64,000 nucleotides of DNA from Angiostrongylus vasorum. Taxonomy: Eukaryota; Nematoda; Chromadorea; Rhabditida; Metastrongylidae. Of the stretch, positions 13,056-23,293 are shown piece by piece (within the stretch, counting starts at the first letter, position 1; the number at the start of each line of letters is the position of its first letter). The notes beneath the pieces were generated by a model. The model saw nothing but the letters and a program-made list of their open reading frames with translations, had not been told where the DNA came from and ran no database searches. Both the position numbers and the translations under genes were made by a program. The stretch covers positions 88,748 through 152,747 of the forward strand of contig JADANN010000305.1 in assembly GCA_018806985.1 (NCBI GenBank), read 5' to 3'.

Positions 13056-13411
13056 TCAATAATGATATGATGAGTCCAATGTCCAGTAATGACTATTTAC
13101 AGTATGACTTAACAACTGCGATAATCTACATTGGTGACACACGAGATCAATACGGTACGGATCCAGAAAGCGAACGAGCCCCTGACAGGCTCGAACCAGG
13201 ATAACAATTCACGAAGCTATTTATATGCTTCCGGAGAAGGCGGTATTTGGCATAGGTCCAGCATCATTACCGAAAACATCCGTCGGCTACCTCTCCATAT
13301 CGTCTCAAAATCCTATGGTCAGCTGGCAGACGACAGCTCTCGCCAGCATCCTCATTCTCATCTTGTTATTGTACGCACGATAACTTTTGGACAGTAATAA
13401 CAAACAACAAG

Positions 13412-13548
13412 TTCGGATTCTAAGAATAGGTTTGCATAACAATACTGTTTACAGCGGTTCAGATTCTAAGAATAGATTTGCATAACAATACTGTTTACAG
13501 CGGTTCAGATTCTAAAAATAGATTTGCATAACAATGCTGTTTACAGCG
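13412..13548 (+). repeat. 46-bp tandem repeat, three copies (left)
   Basis: Unit starts are at 13412, 13458 and 13504 (period 46). Each unit contains TTCAGATTCTAAGAATAG, a TTTGCATAACAATACTG block and GTTTACAGCGG. Units 2 and 3 contain ATTTGCAT, the reverse of the POU-family octamer ATGCAAAT; unit 1 differs by one base. It is mirrored at 50179-50316. Confidence 0.9.
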
Positions 13549-14621
13549 ATCAAAGTTCCTTAGGATGGGACCAAGATATTTACGTTCTACGACATTTGCT
13601 AGGTAACTTGAGAAAAACGGATATGACACTTATTTCCGAAACATACAGTCATACAAAGATAGAAATAGATATAGAAGAAAAAATAGTAACTATTCTGGAA
13701 TAGCTGCTATAGATATAGAGTTGTTTGAAATGTCCCATACTCGTACCAAAGCTGTAAAGGTTCATTTGTAGTGTAGTTATGGATTTAGCTTTGGAGGTAC
13801 CGCTTGTGAAGAACAATCCAAAGCAGGACAAACATGGTTCTGCCAGATTTCTAGTTTTGTCGACCTGTGGTGAATCTCTTGCATCTATTAGGACTCATAG
13901 TCCGTGTTCGTCAAGTGCGGTAATTAAGGGGTTTTCAGTTTATTAGAGTGGTATAGCATGGAAAAACATTCTTCCACAAGAAATATCTTCTGTTACCTCA
14001 TTCTGCAATGCGAAACTTTTTTCACATGTAAGAATTCAGGATTTGGGAAGAGCACGACTGCAGTGAGTTCGCATTCTTTCAGTATTTTACTAATCATTGT
14101 TCGTTCTGATATCTAGGGGCTTCCGGACACTTGGAGGTGTCAGTACTTCTTCGTCTTTACTGAAGTAATACACTTATGGCAAATTTCTTCTAAGTGTTTT
14201 TTTTCAGGAACCACTAGTGATTTGTACGCATTCAGATGTTTGTTTTGTTTTCAAAGTAGATTTGTGGAGTCATTATAGACGAAAAGGTTTCAGTTCTCTA
14301 GTGTTCAGATAGGTACTGTATTGTTTCCTGAGGTCCTGAATTATACAGGTGTGATCATGATTTTACCGTTTTACTGATTTGACTAGTACCTGTGAAGTAT
14401 TCGCTTTATAATAGGTTCGAAATCCATCTATTATCCTCCCTACTAGATGACCAAAACCTTGTCGACTCCATCGAACATGATGGTGCATGCAACTCTTCAT
14501 ACCATAGTACCGTCGGCTAATTTTCTTATGTCTCCACTGAACTGCCTTACGGGCTGAACATCTGTTATTTTTTTGACGTTTCTATGAACTAATCTTGTTG
14601 AGCTGACGCGAGGTTAGTACC

Positions 14622-14805
14622 AGTTGTTGTCATTGTTGTTGTTGTTTGTTGTTGTTGTTTCATGTTGTTATTTCTTGTTGTTGTTTGTTGTTGCTTGTTG
14701 TTGTTATTTCTTGTTATTTCCTTTTTTTTGTTTGTTGTTGTTCGTTGTCGCTGTTGTTTCTTGTTGCTGTTTGTTGTCGTTGATCGCTGTTGCTGTTTGT
14801 TTGTC
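14622..14805. repeat. GTT/CAA-rich simple repeat, array 1 (left)
   Basis: Imperfect GTTGTT/GTTATT/GTTTGTT triplets. It generates long spurious Val/Cys/Leu-rich frames on one strand and Asn/Thr/Gln-rich frames on the other, none of which I call. It is mirrored at 48922-49105. Confidence 0.9.
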
Positions 14806-14817
14806 ATCCCAACGATC

Positions 14818-15180
14818 TACCGCCTCATCGTGGCTAGAAGGTGTTACTGGTTGTCGGACTGCAATTTACAGCGGGAGGATTCGTCCCCCCGACAGGGTCT
14901 CCCAAGCTGAGAAGAAGTCCGGCGTGTCCATCAGGAAGCCTAGCCAAGAGTAAACCAATACCAGGATCCGCCACCGTCGTGGTATCAAAGTCGCATGGTG
15001 GCAAATCTTCCTCTGATCCACAAGGGCTGCGACTGCCCGTGGTGGTGAAGATCTGGGGGCATACTTTGGCCAGGCTGACCTCGGGATTCCAAGGAACTAC
15101 AATGGCTTAACCAGCAAATCTCTAGTAAATAGTTATTATGCTGGGGCCGGCACAACCAGTGAGAACGGGCCTTTCAAGTG
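14818..15180 (+). repeat. Dispersed repeat family D, left-arm copy
   Basis: A unit of about 360 bp. Landmarks in order: CCGCCTCATCGTGGCTAGAAGG, GGGTCTCCCAAGCTGAGAAG, CCAATACCAGGATCC, CGTCGTGGTATCAAA, TGGCCAGGCTGACCTC, AACCAGCAAA, then CACAACCAGTGAGAACGGGCC. Other copies are at 27440-27655 (minus), 34705-35075, 41853-42160, a fragment at 38628-38670 and the mirror 48547-48909. I do not recognise it. Its size and dispersal suggest a SINE or other short non-autonomous element. Confidence 0.8.
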
Positions 15181-15185
15181 TCAAG

Positions 15186-15430
15186 TCAAGTGTTGTTGTT
15201 TGTTGTCGTTGTTTGTTGTTGTGGTTTCCTGTTGTTTGTTGTTGTTTCTTGTTGTTGTTCCGTGTTACTATTTCTTGTTGTTGTTTGTTGTTATTGTTTC
15301 ATGTTGTTATTTCTTGTTGTAGTTTGTTTGTTGTTCTTGTTGTTGTTTGTTACCATTGTTGTTTTTTTATTGTTGTTGTTTGTTGTTGCTATTGCTGAGG
15401 TTTGTTGTTGTTGTTGTTTGTTTTGTAACA
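15186..15430. repeat. GTT/CAA-rich simple repeat, array 2 (left)
   Basis: The same composition as array 1, and it abuts the inner end of the inverted repeat at 15425. It is mirrored at 48297-48541. Confidence 0.9.
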
Positions 15431-15844
15431 GCAACGACAAACAACGCAAAAGTTTGTTGATGACGTGGCAGAGGAAGTTTCTAGAATGTAGTCCTGAATG
15501 ATCGCCTTTCTTCACTCAACCAGGTCGTTCTTTGATAACGAGGTTTGCGTAAAAAAGGACTGAGTGACATTGGACGGAACCGAAAGATTCTGCTTAGTGG
15601 GTTCGTCAGATAAGGATTCTTTTTATTGATAGGATTACACGTGGCCTACAAATCTGTATTATTGCTAGCGTTTCAGCAGTAACACCTTGTTAGAGGAAAC
15701 GATGGTTAGAGTCCCGTGTCCACAGCTGATACGTCTTGCTAGAGATCACAATTCAAGCCGGAGATTATCAATATCGGGATCAGAAGGCTATATCTTCCGA
15801 CGAGTTTCTTTAGCTCTTCAGTAGACTTTGCACTATTTTCTCGA

Positions 15845-18800
15845 ACAATAACCTGTTTCGCCTGTAGTGCCGTTGGTCGTCGAGTGACTCGAACGGGCGC
15901 CAGTAAATCTTCCATTTTTCCCTGTCGCGTGCAAGAGTAGCCCATTGGGTTCTGCTCACTCTAGGTACTCGTTGAGCATCATATCTTTCTTTTAGGCTTT
16001 TCGTGATGAACTCTGACCATCGATTCGGTGGTCTTCCTGCAGTGCGTTTAACATCCTGAGGAATCCAGTCACTAACGGCTCTTGTCCATCGGTTGTCGTT
16101 CACACCCATTACATGTCTGGCCCACCTTATCTTCGACCGCTTGTCACAGAGAACGGCATCTTTGATTTTTGGTCGTGGACACTTGTGTGAAACGGGGTAC
16201 TTCTACCATCGTCCTTTCGACTGCGCGTTCGATAACGCTGAGTGATCTTTCATCCTGCTTACGCATCGACCAGGTTTCTGACGCATGCGTTAGGGCAGGA
16301 AGTACCGTTGAGTCGAAAAAATGGGCACTGAGTCGGGTGTTCTTTGTTCTCTTCGCTACATCCTCGATGCTCTTCAAAGCTCCCCATGCCGCTCGTTTCC
16401 TTCCGCTCAACTCTGGAGCTAAGTCGTTCAACATGTTGATTTCCCGGCCTAGATAGAAATAACTGGAGCATTCGGGATATTCTTTCCGTTGAGCGTGAAT
16501 GGGGCATACGAAACCACTCCGTTCCTCACGAAGATCGGTTTTGTGAGATTTAGTCGAAGACCAATCTTTCCACAGGCTTTATCAAAGTCGGCCGGCAAAC
16601 GTTCCGCTTGGCTAATGTTTGGTGTTATAAGGACGATGTCACCAGGAAAGCGAAGATGTTGTAACTGCCGACCATCGATTTTCACACCCATATTACCCTT
16701 TCCAATGTTCGCATGACGTTCTGGTGGGTGGCGGTTAATAATTTTAGCGAGATGGTATCGCCTTGCCAAACCCCCTTTTTTGACGTTAATGCTAATATCT
16801 TTGTAGAATGGTGATATCTTGGCTGTGAAAAATTTTTGCACAGCTCACGATGAATCTTTATGTACTGAGTAGGGTCTCCTTAACTGTCAAGGGCTTCCAT
16901 GACTGCTACTATCTCAATTGAGTGGAAATCCTTCTTTAAATCGATGAAGGTGAGACTGAGCGGTCTTTTGTACTGTCGCGACACTTCAATGAGTCTTGTT
17001 ATCGTATGGATGGGGTCGATCGCACTATATCCTTTTCGAAACCCTTCTTTCTCACATGGCTGTTCTTCGTTCAGTGTTCAGTCAATCCTGTTTATGATGA
17101 CTCAAGTGAAAAGTTTGTAGACGACAGACAGCAAGCAGATGGTGCGATAGTTACCTATATCGTATAGGTCACCCTTCTTGAACAATAACACGGTCTTGCT
17201 GGTCTTCCACTGAGTAGCGACCCTGCATTCAGACAGGTAACGTGTGAAGAGCTGAGCCAGTGTGTTTACGAGGACTGGCGGAAGGTTTTTCAAGTGTTCC
17301 AATCTTATCTGTCCGGACCTGGTGCTGTTCGATTTTTCACCGAAGAAATGGCGTGTTGGATTTCGGAAGGGAGAACCGGTGATACAACATATCCATTCTC
17401 CTTTATTTCATATGACAGGAGGTGCATGTGGCCATCGAAGAGATCTGAGGAGTATTCGTGAATGATTTTCTCCATTGCCTTTCTGGACGCTGTAACTGTT
17501 CCGTCCGGGCGTCGGAGTGCATTCATCTTGGTCCTGTAATTGACGATGCTTCGGTGTGCTTTGCGAACGCTTTTCCCAGCCTCTGCAGCTTCGACCATTA
17601 CTGCTGCTCTTCTCTCTTTAAGATCTTCTTTTTATCGCCTGTCTGCATTGTTTTGCAAGTTCGGACGTTAGTTCGCGGTTGCTTAGAGCTCGTGCGATTC
17701 CACGCTGGCGTATCAACTCGAGTGTTTCTGGAGACAGACGTCTCTTGGTGACTTTCGAACTCTCGGCTTTCATAGCGCTAACGTGAAGATATTGAATGAG
17801 CCGATCCTATTCTTCGTCGATGTTATCGACAATGGCGTCTTCCCAACAACCGACTAATGAACTGAATTAATCTCAGCTTGTGGTGGTTTTGGGACTTGGT
17901 TTTGAACTTAGCGGCTTTTTTTCTCCCGCGAGAAGTGAAATACTGCACGAAAGAGGCGTTGGTCTAATCCCATATATAATTTTTGTAACAACAACGGCGT
18001 TTGGATTTACTGTGATGTAGCTTATTTCGTTATGGTACTCTCCATTGGAAGACTCCCACGTACATCATCGAGTGTGGGGATTTTTGGAATTACGAGATAC
18101 CATCGATGGTCTTCGTCGTCATGATAAACTCAGACAGGCGCTCGCCCTGTTCGCTCCATTCTAATTCACGGGTCCCAATGTGACGTTCTTCAGACGTCCT
18201 TCTTGGTGCAATCTTGGCGTTGAACTCTCCAACGATGACCTTGAAGAATGTGTGGTCTTCTCTGTAGAACTTCTCCAAGTCCGTATAGGATGCTTCGACT
18301 TCTTCTTCATCATAGTTTGATGTCGGCGCGTAAACGTAATACTGTCAATACCGGTATTGATCCACATCTTTGTAATCGTAAATCTCTGATCCGGGTTGTA
18401 AGCTGTTCGAAAGAATCGATGTTCATGGACAAACTCGTGTTGACGAGAACGCCGACGCCGCCGACTCCTCTTCTGTCGCATATTCCGAGGAACACTTCGT
18501 GCCCGGTGTCATAGACGGCGTTGAATGGGTAGCGTCGTCTCGTCTTGGCCACACCGATGACGTCGTACCTTATCCCTCTTGTTTGCAAGAGCAAGTCTTC
18601 TATCGAGGACTCGAATGCAAGCAAGTGTGCGTTCAATGTAGGTACAGATCGTCACCTTATTTCTTTGCGAATTAGTCAGCTTAGAATAGCTCTGAGATTT
18701 TAGCAGCCTCTCCGTATTCGTCCTAACCAATGCTGCTGAATCGGCGGCTTTTTCGGGGTCGAAGGATGAGGCCCATTTCCTTCACTGTTTTTTGTATTTT

Positions 18801-19257
18801 TCATACCCACGCATAGCTTACTAGGCTCTGAACGTGGGGTCTTCGTAATCTCATCGGTAGCATGTCAATCTCTCCCAGAGTGGACACGTAACTTATTTGT
18901 TGGAGGCGTTTCCTAGCCGCCTCCCGTATACTTTCCTGTCACTTGGTTGTAGGCTTTGGCCGAATTGACTGGTAGAATCCAATCGGAATAAACTAGAACG
19001 CACCCACTAATGCGTGCATGAATACTTCTCGCAAATACAGAAAGTATGTGCCAAATCGGCGCAGCAGAAACGGGGATTCCACCCCCCGATCCACCTGCGT
19101 CTCATGAAAGCAGGTGTCGCTTTTGCTCCGCGATTAACTCCCTATCCGCCATCTGGGGACGCGCCACGTAGCCTCACGACTAAGGCAGGGATCCCTCATA
19201 TGAGGGAGACCCGTGGAACCCCGGCATTATATATACACAATTGTCAATTATTATGTA
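15845..19257 (-). pseudogene. RTE-like non-LTR retrotransposon, family A copy 2, left
   Basis: Mirror of 44470-47880 and almost identical to it; only a few bases differ in the frames I compared. See that entry for domains. Its last 40 bp (near 15850-15900) match the 3' end of copy 1 at 5736-5790, which marks the element's 3' terminus. Both the endonuclease and reverse transcriptase frames are broken. Confidence 0.9.
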
Positions 19258-19570
19258 ACCTCTCTACCTTGTTAATCTAGTAACCGTCCTAAATACTTGC
19301 ATCTCTTTCCATAAGAACTTCACAAAGGTCGCTATTGCCATAGCAATTCATCTACTTATTTTCGCCGAGGCCTCAGAATGGTAATATCCGTTCATGTATC
19401 AGGTTGTTTTTCAGAACTAAACAAGCGTTTTAAAAATGTTTTTTTGTTTTAATGGACTTTTAACAATAGAATAATCTCTATATCTTACAATATTATTAGA
19501 AACTGATTCTATGCTCTTACTAGGTCTTTGTATTTTGTCAAAAACTAAATTTTTCAAAATACTTTTGAGC

Positions 19571-19890
19571 TCACAATATTTAGCTTTTTTATTTTCTGCC
19601 TTTTATACTTTTTATGGCAGGTTATTGCTATGCGAAATACAACCACAAGATTGCTGAGATATTTGCAAAACTCCGGACCGCAGGTGTTTGCGGTGGGGAA
19701 CGAACGCGCTATTGTCCTTTCCGGGGAGTAGCGCGTTCACCACCACACCATGCGGGTCATTCGTTTCGCCTGTCTCTCACCTAGTTCTTATCGATCTCTG
19801 CCGTCAGCAATCACCCGTCACAATAGCGCGTTCGTTCCCCACCGCAAACACCTGCGGTCGGAGTTTTGCAAACATCTCAGCAATCTTATG
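19571..19890 (-). repeat. tRNA-like module in fold-back arrangement
   Basis: The plus strand reads TCACAATATTTAGC, TTTCTGCCTTTTATAC, GAAATACAACCACAAG, then CCGCAGGTGTTTGCGGTG and the module. Its sense (minus) strand has an A-box-like TGGTGTGGTGGTGAACGCG and a B-box-like GTTCGTTCCCC. The part at 19675-19735 is repeated inverted at 19822-19885, so the segment folds back with a stem of about 60 bp. Confidence 0.65.
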
Positions 19891-20007
19891 ATTATCATTA
19901 GTATCATTAATAATCATTAGTGATGATTATTATTTTGTTCTGTTTTGTTTTGGTTTGTTTCGTTTTGCTATTCGCTATATGCTCCCTGACAAAATACCGA
20001 TTGCATT

Positions 20008-20214
20008 GTGGATTATCAGTTGAAGAACAAAAACAACCGCCCTGTATTAAAGAGCGTCGCCGGATGTGTTCGCTTATTCGAGATGCTCAAGTGGGGGAAG
20101 ATCCGGTTCGATGTGAGACGAAGACGCCACATCGAAAAGAGGGAACAGCTGTGGACCATCGACAGGATCGTCTGCTCTGATGAAGACGAAGACGTCGAAG
20201 CGTTAGCCGAGTAA
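20008..20214 (+). pseudogene. Small ORF overlapping a hammerhead-like motif
   Basis: A 68-residue frame starts MDYQLKNKNNRPVLKSVAG and ends SDEDEDVEALAE, whose last codons are the hammerhead-like sequence at 20173-20207. A related but shorter, frame-broken copy is on the minus strand at 39900-40190, and the first part recurs at 36557-36763 (minus). I do not recognise the protein. Its acidic tail is probably a by-product of the ribozyme sequence. Confidence 0.3.
20173..20207 (+). ncRNA. Hammerhead ribozyme motif (left inner copy)
   Basis: CTGATGA at 20177-20183, perfect stem II GACG/CGTC (20185-20188 and 20193-20196) with loop AAGA, then GAA (20197-20199) and triplet GTT before AGCC. Stem I is only GCT/AGC here. 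The sister copy at 39901-39940 has a full 6-bp stem I. The usual A after GAA is G in both, which gives a G-U pair in stem III. Confidence 0.5.
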
Positions 20215-20265
20215 ATATCTCGTGTCAACCTCGTGTGAGCTCAACAATGTAAACACATACTGATT

Positions 20266-20310
20266 ATTATTATTGTTATTATTATTATTATTATTAGCTA
20301 TTATTATTGA

Positions 20311-20391
<81 letters not shown>

Positions 20392-20392
20392 T
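20266..20392. repeat. TTA microsatellite
   Basis: (TTA)n interrupted by GCTATT and GATA. It has a counterpart at 39661-39850. The poly-Leu frame over it is spurious. Confidence 0.95.
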
Positions 20393-20399
20393 GTTTACC

Positions 20400-21283
20400 A
20401 TTAACAACAATGTTATCACTATTGTTAGCATCAATTTATTCCTTTCTCCTTCACCTTCTTTTTTTGACATTCGGTTGTCTTTTTTTTCTCAAAGGTTATA
20501 CCATGTTAGCGCTACAGGCTGTGGAGCTAAACGAGATCAAGGAGCTGTTATCCCTTAAACGCAGTAAGGGTACATCTAAGAAACAGATTTAGAGCAACCA
20601 CCAATGTGTGCAGAGGAAGGTACCAAAAGGAAGAATCCATGAGATTCGGGCGCTAAGCAGCCATTTCCAGTACCCACGAAAGCGCAACCTTTCAGGACAG
20701 GTATATGGGGAAAGCGACCCCCACAAACCATAATTCCACCGAAGATGAGATCCCCTTTATATTGCCGTTTATTAAGAAGGGCCAGCTTGAAGAATTCGGT
20801 AACTGTGATTGGAATATCACCGAACACTCCAAGACTCCAGCCAGTTCGCAACATCCTGTATGACCATATAGGTACAACGCAGAATTATGCGCACGTAAGG
20901 AGTCGAATACTTTAACGAAGCGATAAGCCCACTTTGTGTCCGTATAAAATAACACCTAATCGGTTAATTGAAATTGAAACCAAATCAGCCCATTTGGCTC
21001 GGACATAGAAATTTAACAGCAAAGATTCTTAAATAGAAGCCGCTATCCTCGCAGTGGAATCGAAAACGTCATTCGGTGAGTGTGCGACGAAGCAATTTTA
21101 TTCTCGATTTGATTGAATTCTTCGTTTATTAGCCTTTCTGTTTGGTTTTGGAGGTGATTGGCAGGTAGATTGCAGTCAAGTTTAGCTCTGCAGGCACTGG
21201 CGAAAACGAAATCCGCCGAAACGCTAATTGTTGCAAATAAACAATATATGGTACAATAACAACTTCGTGTGTGATAATCAAGA
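20400..21283 (+). pseudogene. PLE C-terminal fragment, central copy 1
   Basis: It starts at the shared AACAATGTTATCACTATTG block. It then encodes MLALQAVELNEIKELLSLKR and, in shifting frames, FRATTNVC, RRASLKNSVTVIGISPNT, NILYDHIGTTQNC and KPTLCPYKI. These correspond to the linker and the start of the GIY-YIG region seen in better copies (RPLCVCIKEH at 23650-23690). It ends with a hammerhead-related CCGCCGAAACGCTAATTG at about 21213-21230, whose CTGANGA core and NUH triplet are lost. It is heavily decayed. Confidence 0.65.
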
Positions 21284-21590
21284 AATCTGCGAGTAACGGA
21301 GCTTAGAATCCACATGAACCCAGTACACCATCACTCTTCCACCAGATTACTGAATTTAAATTGTTATTAACGTGCTGAATTTCTTTCTAAACATCTGACC
21401 GTGTTAACAAAATGCAAGATAACAAGTTTTTGCAAACTAATCTCAGAGATATACTGCATGTGAATACAATGGGATTTCCTCTTTGAATAAGAAATTTAAG
21501 CCAGTGATGATTACACAACGTGTTTCAGGAAAATTTTGCAGTCGTATGACTTATACACTATTCAAGTCCTTATTATTCTGCTAATTCCTC

Positions 21591-22141
21591 TCATGCGTTA
21601 GTGTTGAAGACAGCGAGAATTTTCAGCAGTAGCTCTTTGTATAAATTATTCGTGACGGTCGCCCAATAATTGGACATCCTTTCCTCTTTATCTAAACGTT
21701 TAATTTGTGATTTGTTTCTTTTACCTTCGTTTCCTTTCGGACTCGGTTCCCAAGTTTAGCCCTGGTGGCCCTGGTGGCCCTCGTTGCCTTGGTGGCCCAT
21801 CTGGTCCCAGTCTCTCTCGTAACCCTTGTCGCCCTTCTGGTCCTGGTCACCCAATTGGCCCTGGTATCCCTTGTTGCCCCGGTGGCCCTGGTCGCCCTGC
21901 TGGTCTTGGTGGCCCTGGTTGCAGTCGTACGTTTGGCTCCGGTCGTGTCGTTGTACTTGGCTCTGGTTGGCTTGTTGTGCCTGACTCTAGCATTTCTTCT
22001 TGGCCACCTTTGTATAAGCAGGCTTAAAACATCATCACACCTGTTCACTATTCGGAAAAGCGGTCGTCCTCAGATACTGAAAAAACATGAACGTACCAGT
22101 GTAATGCCAACAAGAGCAACGGGAATGAGATGATGCTTCAT
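21591..22141 (-). pseudogene. Short secreted collagen-like gene, central copy
   Basis: It starts ATGAAGCATCAT at 22141 and exon 1 encodes MKHHLIPVALVGITL, nearly the same signal peptide as at 53945. It keeps the GTACGTT donor, but the acceptor is TTTTAAG instead of TTTCAG. Exon 2 would read [20 protein letters not shown], then Gly-X-Y units ([19 protein letters not shown]) up to a TGA. A GTAAAA donor and GTTTAG acceptor bound a 33-nt intron before the last exon DKEERMSNYWATVTNNLYKE, which ends at 21591. The mutated acceptor and in-frame stop suggest a pseudogene. The conserved layout across copies supports a real ancestral gene. Confidence 0.6.
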
Positions 22142-22361
22142 GCTCTATCCAGAGGACGATGATTCTGCAACGATACACTCGATTTCGCATCTTCTGCCTT
22201 TATTCGGCAAGAAGAAATCGAAAGCTGTGAATTTGTAAAGGGATGAGAAAATCTTTGCTGTAACTGCATTACAAAAGCGTCGTTTTCTTGTTCAGCAATC
22301 GCGAGGTTGTTAAACAGCATACATTTACTTCCATACAAAAAACACAGTACAATACAACAGT

Positions 22362-22397
22362 AGCTGACGTTTCGGCAGTATCGCCTTCTTCAGAGCC
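22362..22397 (-). ncRNA. Hammerhead ribozyme motif, PLE type
   Basis: On the minus strand: stem I GGCT/AGCT, core CTGAAGA, stem II GGCG/TGCC with loop ATAC, GAAAC, triplet GTC. All core positions match the hammerhead consensus. It lies downstream of, and on the same strand as, the GIY-YIG tail at 22594-22799, the position expected in a PLE terminal repeat. Confidence 0.65.
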
Positions 22398-22593
22398 TGG
22401 AAGGGTATACTGACATACAATTTACTAGGCCAAACGCTTCAATGACACTTACAAAAAGACGAAAAAACTATGGTAATTACATGGTCAACAGCTTCTCGAA
22501 AAAAACTCACCGCTTTTTTTACGTGCCTTCCAATGAGGAAGATTAGAACAGCTGATTATAGTCGCATAAGGTTGATGACTGCACCATCCCACA

Positions 22594-22885
22594 TCAGAAA
22601 TTGATGTGAACATATGGGGTCAGGTCGCGTATGACCTCTGGGCATTCATCCCTGCTATTCATTGTAGGGTTTTTGGCATTTATCCAAAAAGCCTCAAGAA
22701 GTTTTCGCGCTGGTGTTCTAGCCTCCTGCGCAAGGATATTGACTTTTACTTCAAAATCGTCTCCGTGTGCTTTTGTATCCTATGCGTGCCTAGTGGGGTA
22801 CTTTGTCTTAATTTTCGTTTGCCATCTAGGTGTTTAGGCATTCCCCCTCTGGTACTCATTGTGGGGTTTTGGCATTTATCCAAAA
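22594..22885 (-). pseudogene. PLE GIY-YIG endonuclease C-terminus, hairpin left copy
   Basis: The minus strand reads TPLGTHRIQKHT, then after a one-base shift DDFEVKVNILAQEARTPARK, LLEAFWINAKNPTMNSRDEC and PEVIRDLTPYVHINF then stop at 22594-22596. This is the conserved end of PLE proteins, following the GIY-YIG catalytic part. An extra WINAKNP-type tail sits upstream at about 22826-22885. The catalytic GIY and YIG segments are absent. Confidence 0.8.
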
Positions 22886-23038
22886 ATCTGGATAGAACTA
22901 GCTGAGAGACAGGCGAAACGAAGGACGTATTCCAGTATATTTATCTCCGCAATTGTTACAAGAGATCAGGTATATCGTACCTGCAAGTGTTATTGAAGCT
23001 TTTTGGCCTAGTAAACTGTATATCAGTTTACCCTTCCA

Positions 23039-23074
23039 GGCTCTGAAGAAGGCGATACTGCAGAAACGTCAGCT
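23039..23074 (+). ncRNA. Hammerhead ribozyme motif, one stem II mismatch
   Basis: GGCT at 23039-23042, CTGAAGA at 23043-23049, stem II GGCG/TGCA (last base mutated from C), GAAAC at 23063-23067, GTC at 23068-23070, AGCT at 23071-23074. It is oriented opposite to the GIY-YIG tail of the same hairpin arm. Confidence 0.5.
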
Positions 23075-23130
23075 ACTGTTGTGTTGTATTGTGTCTTTCT
23101 ATGGAAGTAAATGTGTGCTGTTTAACAACC

Positions 23131-23190
23131 TCTGAATGAGGATTAGTTTCACGAACAAAGGCTGAATGAGGATTAGTTTCACGAACAAAG
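23131..23190 (+). repeat. 29-bp direct tandem duplication
   Basis: CTGAATGAGGATTAGTTTCA then CGAACAAAG occurs twice back to back at the inner edge of the hairpin arm. Confidence 0.9.
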
Positions 23191-23293
23191 CGTCTAGCCT
23201 TAAAGGTTGAAAGGTCGGGAGTTGCAAGATCTTTAAAGGACACTAGCTTGTGAGTAGTTCACTACTTATTGACATTGATAAACAAACACCAGA

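Larger units (their letters stand above)
10963..15808. mobile_element. 4.8 kb segment bounded by inverted repeats of about 380 bp (left)
   Basis: The ends 10963-11335 and 15425-15808 are imperfect inverted repeats. Both carry GATATTcgTcATCTCCGGCTTGAATT, a hammerhead-related GTGTTACcGCcGAAACGCTAGC, CCTTATCTGACGAACC, GGTTGAGTGAA, TCTAGAAACTTCCT and CATCAACAAA in that order. Between them lie GC-rich DNA at 11690-11860, a 46-bp tandem repeat, CAA/GTT arrays and a dispersed 350-bp repeat. No transposase is recognisable. It could be a large non-autonomous inverted-repeat element or two PLE-derived ends in opposite orientation. The mirror is 47919-52764. Confidence 0.5.
19571..21283 (+). repeat. Inner continuation of the palindrome, left side
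   Basis: Reading inward from the left arm, this matches the reverse complement of 38771-40779: 19920 with 40190, 20177 with 39934, 20307 with 39804, 20955 with 39092. The match is more diverged than the main arms. The right side contains an extra inverted copy of the tRNA-like module and a different microsatellite length. Confidence 0.8.
22277..23132 (-). repeat. Left arm of PLE hairpin
   Basis: Reverse complement of 24383-25230 (22606 with 24903; sums 47507-47515), with a 1.25 kb centre. Each arm carries a PLE GIY-YIG tail flanked by hammerhead-bearing terminal sequence in opposite orientations. Confidence 0.9.

Noticed and set aside
13412..13548. CRISPR-like array
   Set aside because: Units are contiguous without spacers and the genome is evidently eukaryotic.
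14589..15515. Val/Cys/Leu-rich and Asn/Thr/Gln-rich frames (also 48212-49138)
   Set aside because: By-products of GTT/CAA arrays. Conservation between arms only reflects arm identity.
16169..16456. Frames opposite the RTE reverse transcriptase (for example 16169-16456, 47268-47555, 17458-17751)
   Set aside because: Shadows of the coding strand. The true strand carries the endonuclease and reverse transcriptase motifs in order.
19675..19735. Genuine tRNA gene in the CATGGTGTGGTGGTGAACGC module
   Set aside because: The A- and B-box resemblance is there, but no acceptor stem or anticodon arm can be completed and copies vary in the putative arms.
20266..20560. Poly-leucine and poly-asparagine open frames over TTA/AAT repeats (also 39547-39817)
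   Set aside because: They are translations of microsatellites, with no start context or conserved continuation.
21190..21232. Hammerhead call at the PLE 3' ends (also 27160-27200, 38815-38850, 63606-63640, 61-96)
   Set aside because: GAAACGC is present, but CTGANGA is changed and the triplet is not NUH (GCT), so I list them only as relics.
22606..22905. 99-residue plus-strand frame MNIWGQVAYDLW (and its inverted copy at 24613-24903)
   Set aside because: Antisense of the PLE GIY-YIG tail, which is the strand with family motifs.
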